DNA from: Castellaniella sp040276065
GTDB lineage: Bacteria; Pseudomonadota; Gammaproteobacteria; Burkholderiales; Burkholderiaceae_B
Assembly: GCF_040276065.1 (NCBI RefSeq)
Contig: NZ_JBELOI010000002.1
Location: forward strand, 310,001-374,000
Direction: 5' to 3'
Length of the DNA: 64,000 nt
Part shown: one piece after another, positions 56,728-64,000 of the stretch
Layout: the number at the start of each line of letters is the position of its first letter
Position numbering within the stretch: the stretch's first letter is position 1
Position numbers and translations under genes: made by a program
Notes under the pieces: model-generated
What the model was told of the DNA's origin: nothing
Database searches by the model: none
Seen by the model: only the letters and a program-made list of their open reading frames with translations

Positions 56728-58248
56728 TCAGATTGGCTCGTCCAGGCCGAATTGCACCTGCTCGGCCGCGCGCAGCAAGGCGCGGGCCTTGGCCTCGGTT
56801 TCCTGCCATTCCTTTTCGGGATCGGAGTCCGCGACGATGCCCGCCGCCGCCTGGACGTAGAGCATGCCGTCCTGGATCACGCCGGTGCGGATCGCAATCG
56901 CCAGGTCCATCTCGCCGCCGTAGCTGAGGTAGCCCGCCGCACCGCCGTAGATGCCCCGGCGCACGGGCTCGAGCTCGTCGATCAATTCCATCGCGCGCAC
57001 CTTGGGGGCGCCGGTCAGGGTGCCGGCAGGGAAGGTCGCGCGCAGCACGTCCATATTGCTCATGCCGTCGTTGAGCTCGCCGCACACGTTCGAGACCAGA
57101 TGCATGACGTGCGAGTAGCGCTCGATCGTCATGGTGTCGGTAACCTCGACGCTGCCGACCTTGGAGACGCGCCCGATGTCGTTGCGCGCCAGATCGATCA
57201 GCATGACATGCTCGGCGCGTTCCTTGGGGTCGGCAAGCAGTTCCTGCTCGAGGCGCAGATCCTCCTCGGCGGTGGCGCCGCGCTTGCGGGTGCCGGCCAG
57301 GGGGCGGATCGTGACCAGTTCGCGTGCGCGGCCATGCTCGACGTCTTTTTCCTGGCGCACGAGGATCTCGGGCGAGGCGCCCACGACGTGGAACTTGTCG
57401 AAGTTCCAGTAGTACATGTAGGGCGAGGGGTTGAGCGAGCGCAGGGCGCGGTATAGGGACAGCGGCGCGTCGCGGAAGGGTTTGGCGATGACTTGCCCGA
57501 CCTGCACCTGCATCAGGTCGCCCGCGGCGATGTAATCCTTGGCCTTGCGCACCGCGGCCAGGTAGTCGTCTTTTTTGAAGTCGCGCTGCGCCGTGGTCTG
57601 CATGCTGGCGTAGGCGTAGGGGATGACCACGGGCGTGCGCAGCTTTTCCCGCAGGGTCTTGAGGCGGCGCTTGGCGAGCGCATAGGCCTCGGCCTGCCGG
57701 GGATCGGCATAGACGATCAGGTAGGTGCGCCCAGCCAGGTTGTCGACGATGGCCAGTTCATCGACCTGCATCAGCATGATGTCGGGTGCGAGGCCCTCCT
57801 GGCCGGCCGGGCCGGGCTTGACGCAGGGGCCCAGGCGCGGCTCGATGTGGCGCACGGCCTCGTAGCCGAAATAGCCCGCCAGACCGCCGGCAAAGCGCGG
57901 CATGCCGGGACGCAGGGCGACACGGAAGCGCGCCTGAAACGATTCAATGAACGCCAGCGGATCGCCCTCGTGGGTCTCGACCACCTTGCCTTGCGTGACG
58001 ATTTCGGTGGTGGTGCCGGTCGCGCGCAGCACGGTCTTGGCCGGCAGGCCGATGAAGGAATAGCGGCCGAAGCGCTCGCCGCCCACCACGGATTCCAGCA
58101 GGCAGCTATTGCGTCCGCCCTCGGGGCCCGCGTGCGCGAGCTTGAGGTAGATGGCCAGAGGAGTGTCCAGGTCCGCGTAGGTTTCCGCGATCAGCGGTAT
58201 CCGGTTGTAGCCCTGCGCGGCGAGCGCGTTGAATTCGATTTCTGTCAT
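56728..58248 (-). CDS. trpE: Anthranilate synthase component I
   Basis: 506 residues from the ATG at 58248. The N-terminal part has the Trp feedback-inhibition site (LLESVVGGERFGRYSFIG with the LLES motif). Chorismate-binding signatures follow: ASPEILVRQEKDVEHGRARELVTIRPLAGTRKRGATAEED, DLARNDIGRVSKVGSVEVTD, FPAGTLTGAPKVRAMELIDELEP and GAAGYLSYGGEMDLAIAIRT. It turns chorismate into anthranilate with TrpG. Controlled by the attenuator directly upstream; last gene of the rpe-gph-trpE transcript. Confidence 0.97.
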   Translation of the reverse strand: MTEIEFNALAAQGYNRIPLIAETYADLDTPLAIYLKLAHAGPEGGRNSCLLESVVGGERFGRYSFIGLPAKTVLRATGTTTEIVTQGKVVETHEGDPLAFIESFQARFRVALRPGMPRFAGGLAGYFGYEAVRHIEPRLGPCVKPGPAGQEGLAPDIMLMQVDELAIVDNLAGRTYLIVYADPRQAEAYALAKRRLKTLREKLRTPVVIPYAYASMQTTAQRDFKKDDYLAAVRKAKDYIAAGDLMQVQVGQVIAKPFRDAPLSLYRALRSLNPSPYMYYWNFDKFHVVGASPEILVRQEKDVEHGRARELVTIRPLAGTRKRGATAEEDLRLEQELLADPKERAEHVMLIDLARNDIGRVSKVGSVEVTDTMTIERYSHVMHLVSNVCGELNDGMSNMDVLRATFPAGTLTGAPKVRAMELIDELEPVRRGIYGGAAGYLSYGGEMDLAIAIRTGVIQDGMLYVQAAAGIVADSDPEKEWQETEAKARALLRAAEQVQFGLDEPI

Positions 58249-58289
58249 GGGGGTCTCTGTGAGGTTTGGGTACAGGCCGGGACAGGAAT

Positions 58290-58322
58290 AAAAAAAGCCC
58301 GGCCGATGTTCGGATCCGGGCT
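58290..58322 (-). terminator. trp attenuator terminator (3:4 hairpin)
   Basis: On the minus strand AGCCCGG...CCGGGCT (58322-58316 with 58302-58296), extended inside by CCGA/TCGG, is followed by seven U residues. Bases 58321-58315 (GCCCGGA) can instead pair with TCCGGGT at 58379-58373, at the end of the leader peptide, forming the antiterminator when ribosomes stall at the Trp codons. Confidence 0.88.
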
Positions 58323-58370
58323 GTCTTGGATGGGCGGCGCGATGTTGCAGGCGCGCGCCGGGTGATCGCA

Positions 58371-58442
58371 TTACCCGGAATACGGACGCCACCAGCGCCA
58401 GGTGGCGCCGGTGGTGATTGGGTAATAGCGGATCGTGTTCAT
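58371..58442 (-). CDS. trpL: trp operon leader peptide
   Basis: 23 codons, beginning MNTIRYYPITTGAT and containing TGG CGC TGG TGG (W-R-W-W) at codons 15-18, then RPYSG and stop. The Trp codons stand just before the base-pairing region of the antiterminator, the classical design of ribosome-mediated attenuation. Its ATG overlaps the gph stop codon (ATGA), so it is probably translated by ribosomes finishing gph rather than by independent initiation. Confidence 0.9.
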   Translation of the reverse strand: MNTIRYYPITTGATWRWWRPYSG

Positions 58443-59125
58443 GCGTTTTCTGCAAGCGGTGTTGCGTTGGCAGCCCATTGGGCGGCCGAAACGAGGGAGT
58501 CCACTATAGCATCCACCGGCAGGGCCTGCACGGGGCGGCCTTCGTTGTAGCCGTAGGGCAGGGCCAGGATGCGAATGCCGGCGGCGTTGGCGGCCTCGGC
58601 ATCGGTGATCGAATCCCCGATGAACAAAGTCTCGCCGGGCTTGACGCCGAGGAGCTCGCAGGCATGCCACAAGGGCATGGGGTCGGGCTTGCGGCGTTCG
58701 CAGGTATCGCCGCAGACCACGACCTCGAAAAATTCCGCGATGCCGTGTTGTTGCAGCAGGGGGCCGGTGAATTCGGTGAGCTTGTTGGTGACCACGGCGA
58801 GCTTGGCGCCGCTGTCGCGGAAGTCCCGCAGGCCCTGCAACGCGTCGGGGTAGAGCTGGGTGCGCCGGCCGCTGAAGGCGCGGTAGTGGTCGCGGTAGCG
58901 CGCCATGCCCCGCATGACGGTCTGGACGTCCGCGGGCTGGCCTTCGTGGGACAGCGCGCGCATCACCAAGTGTTCGAAGCCCTGGCCCACGTAGGTGGCG
59001 AGGATGCCCTCGTCAATGGGCGGCAAGCCCATGTCCTGGCGCATCGCATTGGCAGAATCGGCCAGGTCGGGAATGGTGTTCAGGATGGTGCCGTCCAGAT
59101 CGAACAGAATTGCGGTGAATTGCAT
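58439..59125 (-). CDS. gph: Phosphoglycolate phosphatase
   Basis: 228 residues from the ATG at 59125. HAD superfamily: nucleophile motif ILFDLDGTILNT, motif II AVVTNK, Lys in CERRKPDPMPLWHA, and FIGDSITDAEAANAAG. Removes phosphate from 2-phosphoglycolate formed in DNA repair. It lies in the rpe-gph-trpE order; its stop overlaps the trpL start. Confidence 0.95.
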   Translation of the reverse strand: MQFTAILFDLDGTILNTIPDLADSANAMRQDMGLPPIDEGILATYVGQGFEHLVMRALSHEGQPADVQTVMRGMARYRDHYRAFSGRRTQLYPDALQGLRDFRDSGAKLAVVTNKLTEFTGPLLQQHGIAEFFEVVVCGDTCERRKPDPMPLWHACELLGVKPGETLFIGDSITDAEAANAAGIRILALPYGYNEGRPVQALPVDAIVDSLVSAAQWAANATPLAENA

Positions 59126-59276
59126 GATGAGGGTCGGAGCCGAAGAATTCCCGGCGGGCGGGCCGGGCCATGCCGCAGCATGGGGGTTGAGTCTGCAAAC
59201 GCCATCGTAGCATTTGTTGCGCCATGCTGCGGCGGCACGCGCCGCCGGGACCCGCCAACGGCGCCGCAGCGGCGGA

Positions 59277-59984
59277 TTATTGGGCCCGCCTGATGGCATC
59301 GCCCTGGGCGATGCCAGCCCTCAGGGCTTGAATCACCTGGGCGTAGTCCGGCTGTCCGAAGATCGCCGAGCCCGCCACGAAGGCGTCGGCGCCGGCCGCC
59401 CGGATGGCGGCGATGTTGTCGACCTTGACGCCCCCGTCCACCTCGAGCGCGATCGGCTGGCCGCCGTCCTCGCGCCACCGGTCGATGCGCTGGCGCGCCT
59501 CGGAGAGCTTGGCCAGGGTCCGGGGAATGAACGCCTGGCCCCCGAATCCCGGGTTCACCGACATCAACAGCACCAGGTCGAGCTTGTCCATCACGTGGTC
59601 CATCCAGGCCAGCGGCGTGGCGGGGTTGAAGACCAGGCCGGCCTTGCAGCCCTGCTCGCGGATCAGGGACAGGGTGCGGTCGACGTGACGCGAGGCCTCG
59701 GGGTGGAAGCTGATGATGTCGGCACCCGCCTTGGCAAAGGCCGGAACCAGGTCGTCGACGGGCTCGACCATCAGGTGCACGTCCAGCGGCACCGTGGTGT
59801 GGGGGCGCAGGGCGGCGCAGACCATGGGGCCCACGGTCAGGTTGGGCACGTAGTGATTGTCCATCACGTCCAGGTGGATCCAGTCGGCGCCTGCGGCGAC
59901 GACCGCACGGACCTCCTCGCCCAGGCGGGCGAAGTCCGCCGAGAGCAGGCTGGGCGAGAGGCGGGCGGGGGGCAGTTCGGTCAT
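59277..59984 (-). CDS. rpe: Ribulose-phosphate 3-epimerase
   Basis: 235 residues from the ATG at 59984. TIM barrel with LSPSLLSADFARLGEEV, DWIHLDVMDNHYVPNLTVGPMV (metal His/Asp), DVHLMVEP, ISFHPEAS, LLMSVNPGFGGQAFIP and EVDGGVKVDNIAAIRAAGADAFVAGSAIF. Converts ribulose-5-P and xylulose-5-P in the pentose phosphate path. First gene of the gph-trpE transcript, with a 151-base gap to gph. Confidence 0.96.
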   Translation of the reverse strand: MTELPPARLSPSLLSADFARLGEEVRAVVAAGADWIHLDVMDNHYVPNLTVGPMVCAALRPHTTVPLDVHLMVEPVDDLVPAFAKAGADIISFHPEASRHVDRTLSLIREQGCKAGLVFNPATPLAWMDHVMDKLDLVLLMSVNPGFGGQAFIPRTLAKLSEARQRIDRWREDGGQPIALEVDGGVKVDNIAAIRAAGADAFVAGSAIFGQPDYAQVIQALRAGIAQGDAIRRAQ

Positions 59985-60061
59985 GGTTAAATGGCGTCCT
60001 GATATGTCATGATGGGGGCTTGTGTCGTGTTTCGCGGTCATTTTAGAGCAGTCGTTCCCCG

Positions 60062-61345
60062 ATGAAGAAAATCCTGCCCGCCCTTGGCGTCCTGGCCGTG
60101 CTGGCCGCGTGCTCCTCAGTTCCCCTCGAGGAGCCGGCGGCTCCCGGGCCCGTCGCGCCCGCCGAGGACATTGCGCTGCGGCCCCTGGTGGTCCCGCCGC
60201 TGTCGGCCTTGCCGGACACCGCCGCGCGGTCCTTGCGGGGACGGTTCGCGGCGGCCGACTGGTCGGGCCTGCCGGGTTGGAGCGAGGATGATCTGCGGCA
60301 CGTCTGGAAGGGCTTCATCAACAATTGCAAGGGCTTGATGCGGCCGGTCGCAGGATCGCTGTCCCAGCCCGCCCGCGCCACGCCGCGCGTCTGGCAGCCA
60401 GTGTGTGGCGCGGCATCCCGCGCGGGCCTTGCGCCGGAATCGGGCGGCGAGGCTGTGCGTGCCTTCCTGCGGGCGCACCTGCGGCCCTGGCGCCTGCTGG
60501 ACGGGGCGGGGCACGCGGCCAGCGGCACGGTCACCGGCTATTACGAGCCTCTGATCCGGGCGTCGCGCCAGCCAGGGGGCGCCTATCGGTGGCCACTGTA
60601 TGCGCCGCCCGATGATCTGCTGACCATCGATCTGGGGGCCGTCTATCCCGAACTCGCCGGCAAGCGGATCCGCGGCAAGCTGGCCGGGCGCCGCGTGGTG
60701 CCTTACGATACGCGCGCGCAAATCGCCGCCGACCCCTCGCGCCAGCCGCCGGCGATCGTCTGGGCCGATGACCCGGTCGAAGCCTTTTTCCTGCAGATCC
60801 AGGGATCCGGGCGCGCCGCCCTGCCCGATGGCACGGTGATCCGTCTGGCCTATGCCGACCACAATGGCCGGCCCTATGCCTCGATCGGGCAGTGGCTTGC
60901 GCGCCAGGGCGAGATGCCGCTGGCGCAGACATCCATGCAGAACATCAAGCGCTGGGCGCGCGAGCACCCGGACCGCATCCAGCAGATGCTCAACGTGAAT
61001 CCGGCCATGGTGTTCTTCAAGGAAGAGCCGGTCGTCGATGCCGAACTGGGTCCCAAGGGGGCCTACGGCATCCCCCTGCTGGCCGGGCGGGCGATCGCGG
61101 TCGATGCCGATTTCGTGCCGCTGGGCGCACCGGTCTATCTGGCCACCGAGTTGCCGGGCGGCGCGGGGCCCTTGCGTCGCCTGGTATTTGCGCAGGACAC
61201 GGGGGCGGCGATTCGCGGTGCGGCCCGTGCGGACTTCTACTGGGGCTTTGGCGACGAAGCCGGCCAGCAGGCCGGCCGCATGAAGCAATCCGGCCAGATG
61301 TGGGTTCTATGGCCGGCGCAGGCCGGCGCGCCGAGCGCGCGCTGA
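60062..61345 (+). CDS. mltA: Membrane-bound lytic murein transglycosylase A
   Basis: 427 residues. Lipoprotein signal with lipobox VLAAC (Cys17), then the MltA barrel domain (GTVTGYYEPLIRASRQPGGAYRWPLYAPP; PYDTRAQIAADPSRQPPAIVWADDPVEAFFLQIQGSGRAALPDG) and the C-terminal 3D domain (LVFAQDTGAAIRGAARADFYWGFGDEAGQQAG) holding the catalytic Asp region. Cleaves peptidoglycan glycan strands at the outer-membrane inner face. Diverges from rpe across 77 bases. Confidence 0.95.
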   Translation: MKKILPALGVLAVLAACSSVPLEEPAAPGPVAPAEDIALRPLVVPPLSALPDTAARSLRGRFAAADWSGLPGWSEDDLRHVWKGFINNCKGLMRPVAGSLSQPARATPRVWQPVCGAASRAGLAPESGGEAVRAFLRAHLRPWRLLDGAGHAASGTVTGYYEPLIRASRQPGGAYRWPLYAPPDDLLTIDLGAVYPELAGKRIRGKLAGRRVVPYDTRAQIAADPSRQPPAIVWADDPVEAFFLQIQGSGRAALPDGTVIRLAYADHNGRPYASIGQWLARQGEMPLAQTSMQNIKRWAREHPDRIQQMLNVNPAMVFFKEEPVVDAELGPKGAYGIPLLAGRAIAVDADFVPLGAPVYLATELPGGAGPLRRLVFAQDTGAAIRGAARADFYWGFGDEAGQQAGRMKQSGQMWVLWPAQAGAPSAR

Positions 61346-61423
61346 CCGGAGGCGGGGCCGGGCCTGTGACCACGCGTATCCGGCCCGCAGCCGCGCGGCC
61401 GGCCGGGTTAATATAGGCCGATC

Positions 61424-62608
61424 ATGAAAAAGGAATCCATCATCGTCTGCGGAACCGGGATCGCGGGGCTCGCCTGCGCCCTGGGGCTTGCGCGTGACGG
61501 GCACTCGGTCAGCCTGCTCGGCCCGCGCCACGAGCCGACCCGTCAGGATCCCGACACCTATCATCCCCGGGTCTACGCCTTGTCGCCCGCCAGCCAGGCG
61601 CTGCTCGAGCGCCTGGGGGCTTGGCGCTTGATGGATGCGCGGCGGATCACGCCGGTCGAAGCCATGGAGGTCTATGGCGATGGCGACGGCGCCCTGGATT
61701 TGTCGGCGTGGCAGGATGCCCGCGACACGCTGGCCTGGATTGCCGAGTCCGGCGAGATCGAGCATGCCTTGCAGCAAGTCGTGCACGCCATGGGCGTGCC
61801 CTGGTTCGAGGATGCATTCGAGGGCCTGGAGGCACTGCCCGCCGGGGTTCGCCTGCGCACGCGCGCCGGCCGGGTCATGCAGGCCGATCTCCTGGTGGGC
61901 GCCGATGGCGCCCGTTCGCCGGTGCGCGCGGCCGCCGGCATCCACCACCGCTATACGCCGTACGGCGATATGGGGGTGGTGGCCCACCTCGATGCCGAAA
62001 TCCCGCATCAGGGCAAGGCGTTGCAATGGTTCACCGGCGACAGCGTGCTGGCCCTGCTGCCCATGCCCGATACGTCCGACGGCGCCCAGGTGTCCATGGT
62101 CTGGTCGCTGCCCGAGGGCCGCGCACGCGAATTCCTGGCGCTGGATCCCCAGGCTGGTCAGTCCTTTCTTGCCGGCCAGGTGCTGGCCATCACCGGGGCA
62201 CGTCTGGGCCGGGTGCGTCTGCGCGGCCGGCCTTTGGGGTTCTCGCTGAGCCTCGAGCGCACGGGGATGGTGGCGCCCGGCGTCGCCCTGGTGGGCGATG
62301 CCGCCCATCGTGTGCATCCCTTGGCCGGGCAGGGCTTGAACCTCGGCCTGGGCGATGTGCGGGCCCTGATCGAGGTGCTGCGCGCGCGCGAGGCCTTCCG
62401 CTCGGTGGGCGAGGCGCGGGTGCTTGCCCGTTACCGGCGCGCGCGCGCCGAGCCGGTCCTGGCGATGGGCCTGGTGACCGATGGCCTGCACCGCCTGTTC
62501 GGCACCGAGTGCGCCCCGGTCGTCTGGGTGCGCAACGAGGGTATGCGCCTGGTCGATCGCGTCCCTTTCATCAAGCGCCAGTTGATCCGTGCGGCCGCTG
62601 GCCGCTGA
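61424..62608 (+). CDS. UbiH/UbiF/Coq6-family FAD-dependent monooxygenase
   Basis: 394 residues. It has the FAD-binding GxGxxG (IIVCGTGIAGLACALGLARDG), the middle LLVGADGARSPVRAAAGI (DG motif) and the second FAD motif ALVGDAAHRVHPLAGQGLNLGLGDV. These hydroxylate the ring of ubiquinone precursors; which position (UbiF, UbiH, UbiI or UbiM-like) cannot be decided here. Starts 78 bases after mltA and is followed by dsbC 38 bases later, so it may share the transcript. Confidence 0.9.
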   Translation: MKKESIIVCGTGIAGLACALGLARDGHSVSLLGPRHEPTRQDPDTYHPRVYALSPASQALLERLGAWRLMDARRITPVEAMEVYGDGDGALDLSAWQDARDTLAWIAESGEIEHALQQVVHAMGVPWFEDAFEGLEALPAGVRLRTRAGRVMQADLLVGADGARSPVRAAAGIHHRYTPYGDMGVVAHLDAEIPHQGKALQWFTGDSVLALLPMPDTSDGAQVSMVWSLPEGRAREFLALDPQAGQSFLAGQVLAITGARLGRVRLRGRPLGFSLSLERTGMVAPGVALVGDAAHRVHPLAGQGLNLGLGDVRALIEVLRAREAFRSVGEARVLARYRRARAEPVLAMGLVTDGLHRLFGTECAPVVWVRNEGMRLVDRVPFIKRQLIRAAAGR

Positions 62609-62646
62609 TCCGCCGACATTCCACCGCTTTTCGTTCGAGGTTCATC

Positions 62647-63444
62647 ATGCGTTTTTCTGTCTTGCTGTCCGCGACCCTGCTGGCCGGCAGCCTTCCCGTC
62701 TGGGCGCAATCGGCCGATCAGGTGATCGGCACCCGCACCACCCAGGAGGCGTCCCAGGGTGCCGGGGACAAGGTCTTGTCGACCGCGGCGCTCGAGCCGG
62801 CCAAGGCGCAGGCGATCCGCCAGCATTTCGAGGCCCGCTTCCCGGGCATCCAGGTGACCCTGGTGCGCGCCTCGCCGCTCGCCGGGATCTATGAGGTCCA
62901 GGTCGGGATGGATCTGTTGTATACGGATGCCAACGCCGATTACGTGCTGCAGGGCTCGCTGATCGATGCTCGGGCGCGCAAGGATCTGACGGCCGAGCGC
63001 GTCGAGGTGTTGCAGCAGGTGGCCTTCGACAGCCTGCCACTGGACAAGGCGATCAAGCAGGTCAAAGGGAACGGCTCGCGCCAGGTGGCGGTGTTCGAGG
63101 ATCCGAACTGCGGCTACTGCAAGCAACTGCACCGCACCCTGCGCGACGTGGATGACGTGACGGTTTATACCTTTCTGTTCCCGATTCTGGCGCCGGACTC
63201 GACGACCAAGTCGCGCGATATCTGGTGTGCCTCGGATCCGGCGCGCGCCTGGAAGGACTGGATGCTCGATGGCAAGGTGCCGGCCACCGCGCAGTGCGAC
63301 ACACCCATCCAGGAAACCCTGGCCTTGGGCCGCAAGCTCAATGTCCAGGGCACACCCGCGCTGTTCTTTGCCGACGGCACGCGGGTCAACGGCGCCTTGC
63401 CGCTCGACGCCCTCAAAAAGAAGCTCGACGCCCTGGGAAGTTGA
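62647..63444 (+). CDS. dsbC: Thiol:disulfide interchange protein DsbC
   Basis: 265 residues from the ATG at 62647 (GAGG upstream); the open frame before it overlaps the monooxygenase gene. Signal peptide MRFSVLLSATLLAGSLPVWA. N-terminal dimerisation domain (about 45-105: FPGIQVTLVRASPLAGIYEVQVG...YVLQGSLIDARARKDLT), then a thioredoxin fold with active site CGYC (155-158) and the cis-Pro in VQGTPALFFADG. Repairs wrong disulfides in the periplasm. A second Cys pair (IWCASD, AQCDTP) also fits DsbC. Confidence 0.95.
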   Translation: MRFSVLLSATLLAGSLPVWAQSADQVIGTRTTQEASQGAGDKVLSTAALEPAKAQAIRQHFEARFPGIQVTLVRASPLAGIYEVQVGMDLLYTDANADYVLQGSLIDARARKDLTAERVEVLQQVAFDSLPLDKAIKQVKGNGSRQVAVFEDPNCGYCKQLHRTLRDVDDVTVYTFLFPILAPDSTTKSRDIWCASDPARAWKDWMLDGKVPATAQCDTPIQETLALGRKLNVQGTPALFFADGTRVNGALPLDALKKKLDALGS

Positions 63445-63452
63445 GGCCGGGC

Positions 63453-63473
63453 GCCGCCTCGCATCCAGGCGGC
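63453..63473. terminator. Hairpin between convergent dsbC and binding-protein genes
   Basis: GCCGCCT-CGCATCC-AGGCGGC, a 7-pair stem in the 48-base gap between the two converging genes; no T-run follows. Possibly a shared terminator. Confidence 0.4.
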
Positions 63474-63492
63474 GTCCCGTCCGCGCACTCGC

Positions 63493-64000
63493 TTATTTGA
63501 GCAGTGTCCAGGCCCCGTTCTTGACTGTGATCAGTTCGCGGCCGCGCTCGTCGAACCCGCTATGGTCCTCGGGGCTCATGTTGTAGACGCCCTGCGTGGC
63601 CACCAGCTCGTGGGTCTGCTCCAGCGCGTCGCGCAGGGCGGCGCGGAACTCTGGCGTTCCCGGCTTAGCGGACTGGGCGGCGATCGGAAGAGCGTGCTGC
63701 AGCAGCAGGCCCGCATCATACACATTGGCGCCGAAGGTCGCGGGGCGCTCGCCATACAGGTCCTGATAGCGCTGGATATAGTCCTGGGCGATGGCCTTGG
63801 ACGGGTTGCTGTCGGGGACCTCGGGCAGCACCAGCATCAGGCTGGCGGCGAGGATGGTGCCCTCGGCGGCCTGGCCGCCCAGTTTCAGGAAGGCTGGCAG
63901 CGCGGCGCCGTGGGTCTGGTAGAACACGCCCTGGTAGCCCTGTTGTTTGAGCGTGGTCTGCGGCAGCGCGGCCGCCGCACCGGTGCCCGCGATCAGGATC
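63493..64000 (-). CDS. Branched-chain amino acid-type ABC substrate-binding protein (N-terminal part outside window)
   Basis: The C-terminal ~169 residues of a periplasmic leucine-binding (LIVBP/peripla_BP_6) family protein; the reading frame runs off the right edge on the minus strand. Recognisable pieces are the lobe II strand ILIAGTGAAAALPQTTLKQQG, AAEGTILAASLMLVL, YQDLYGERPATFGANVYDAGLLLQHAL and a C-terminal TQGVYNMSPEDHSGFDERGRELITVKNG. It binds an amino acid, amide or aromatic acid for a Liv-type importer whose other genes are not in view. Confidence 0.88.
   Translation of the reverse strand, partial: ILIAGTGAAAALPQTTLKQQGYQGVFYQTHGAALPAFLKLGGQAAEGTILAASLMLVLPEVPDSNPSKAIAQDYIQRYQDLYGERPATFGANVYDAGLLLQHALPIAAQSAKPGTPEFRAALRDALEQTHELVATQGVYNMSPEDHSGFDERGRELITVKNGAWTLLK

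Overview
The window is about 64 kb of GC-rich chromosome with dense coding, short intergenic gaps and many ATGA stop/start overlaps. The gene content suggests a betaproteobacterium of the Burkholderiales, probably Alcaligenaceae (Bordetella/Achromobacter-like). Pointers are rpe-gph upstream of trpE, a complete atpIBEFHAGDC operon, an AcnA-type aconitase, and ABC/GntR catabolic clusters. The family placement is inference; no rRNA is present to confirm it. I see no tRNA, rRNA, CRISPR array, insertion sequence or phage gene.

Layout. 1-3.2 kb: C-terminal barrel of an autotransporter (cut by the window edge), a lipoprotein with a zinc-protease motif, and a small exported protein. 3.2-8.8 kb: MidA-type methyltransferase, RhlE helicase, an Lrp-type regulator and glmS, the last two diverging from an unusually AT-rich gap. 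8.8-16.5 kb: a GntR regulator facing a six-gene operon that couples a polyamine-type ABC importer to a class III aminotransferase and a beta-keto-acid cleavage enzyme, plausibly a route for an unidentified amine or beta-amino acid. 16.5-21.8 kb: a translationally coupled four-gene signalling operon (diguanylate cyclase, response regulator, LysM-FecR protein, CHASE2 histidine kinase). 22-30 kb: a small unknown protein, a LysR/3-hydroxyacyl-CoA dehydrogenase pair, pirin, the frmA-frmB formaldehyde pathway, a twin-PAS GGDEF protein and an FmdE-like protein. 30-43.8 kb: acnA, an MFS transporter, an aldo/keto reductase, panB, a LysR regulator, rmuC, an exported nucleosidase, an M61 peptidase-folB-ttcA operon and an enoyl-CoA hydratase. 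43.8-51.4 kb: the ATP synthase operon with a good sigma70 promoter, hairpins flanking atpE and a strong terminator. 51.4-60 kb: GST, then the tryptophan region. 60-64 kb: mltA, a UbiH-family monooxygenase, dsbC and a partial Leu/Ile/Val-type binding protein.

The most interesting region is the tryptophan cluster. On the minus strand, rpe-gph-trpE carries a classical ribosome-mediated attenuator. Its Trp-rich leader peptide starts inside the gph stop codon (ATGA), a 3:4 terminator has a seven-U tract, and an antiterminator pairing is visible. The cluster is then interrupted by an lldD-type gene on the opposite strand. trpG-trpD-trpC-HIT resumes beyond it and appears to have its own sigma70 promoter. 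Six bases after the -10 lies the ATG of a second, 16-residue leader peptide with tandem Trp codons, apparently leaderless. I infer a split trp operon with two separate Trp-sensing leaders, one coupled to upstream translation and one apparently leaderless. The two leaders are read directly from the sequence; their function is inference.
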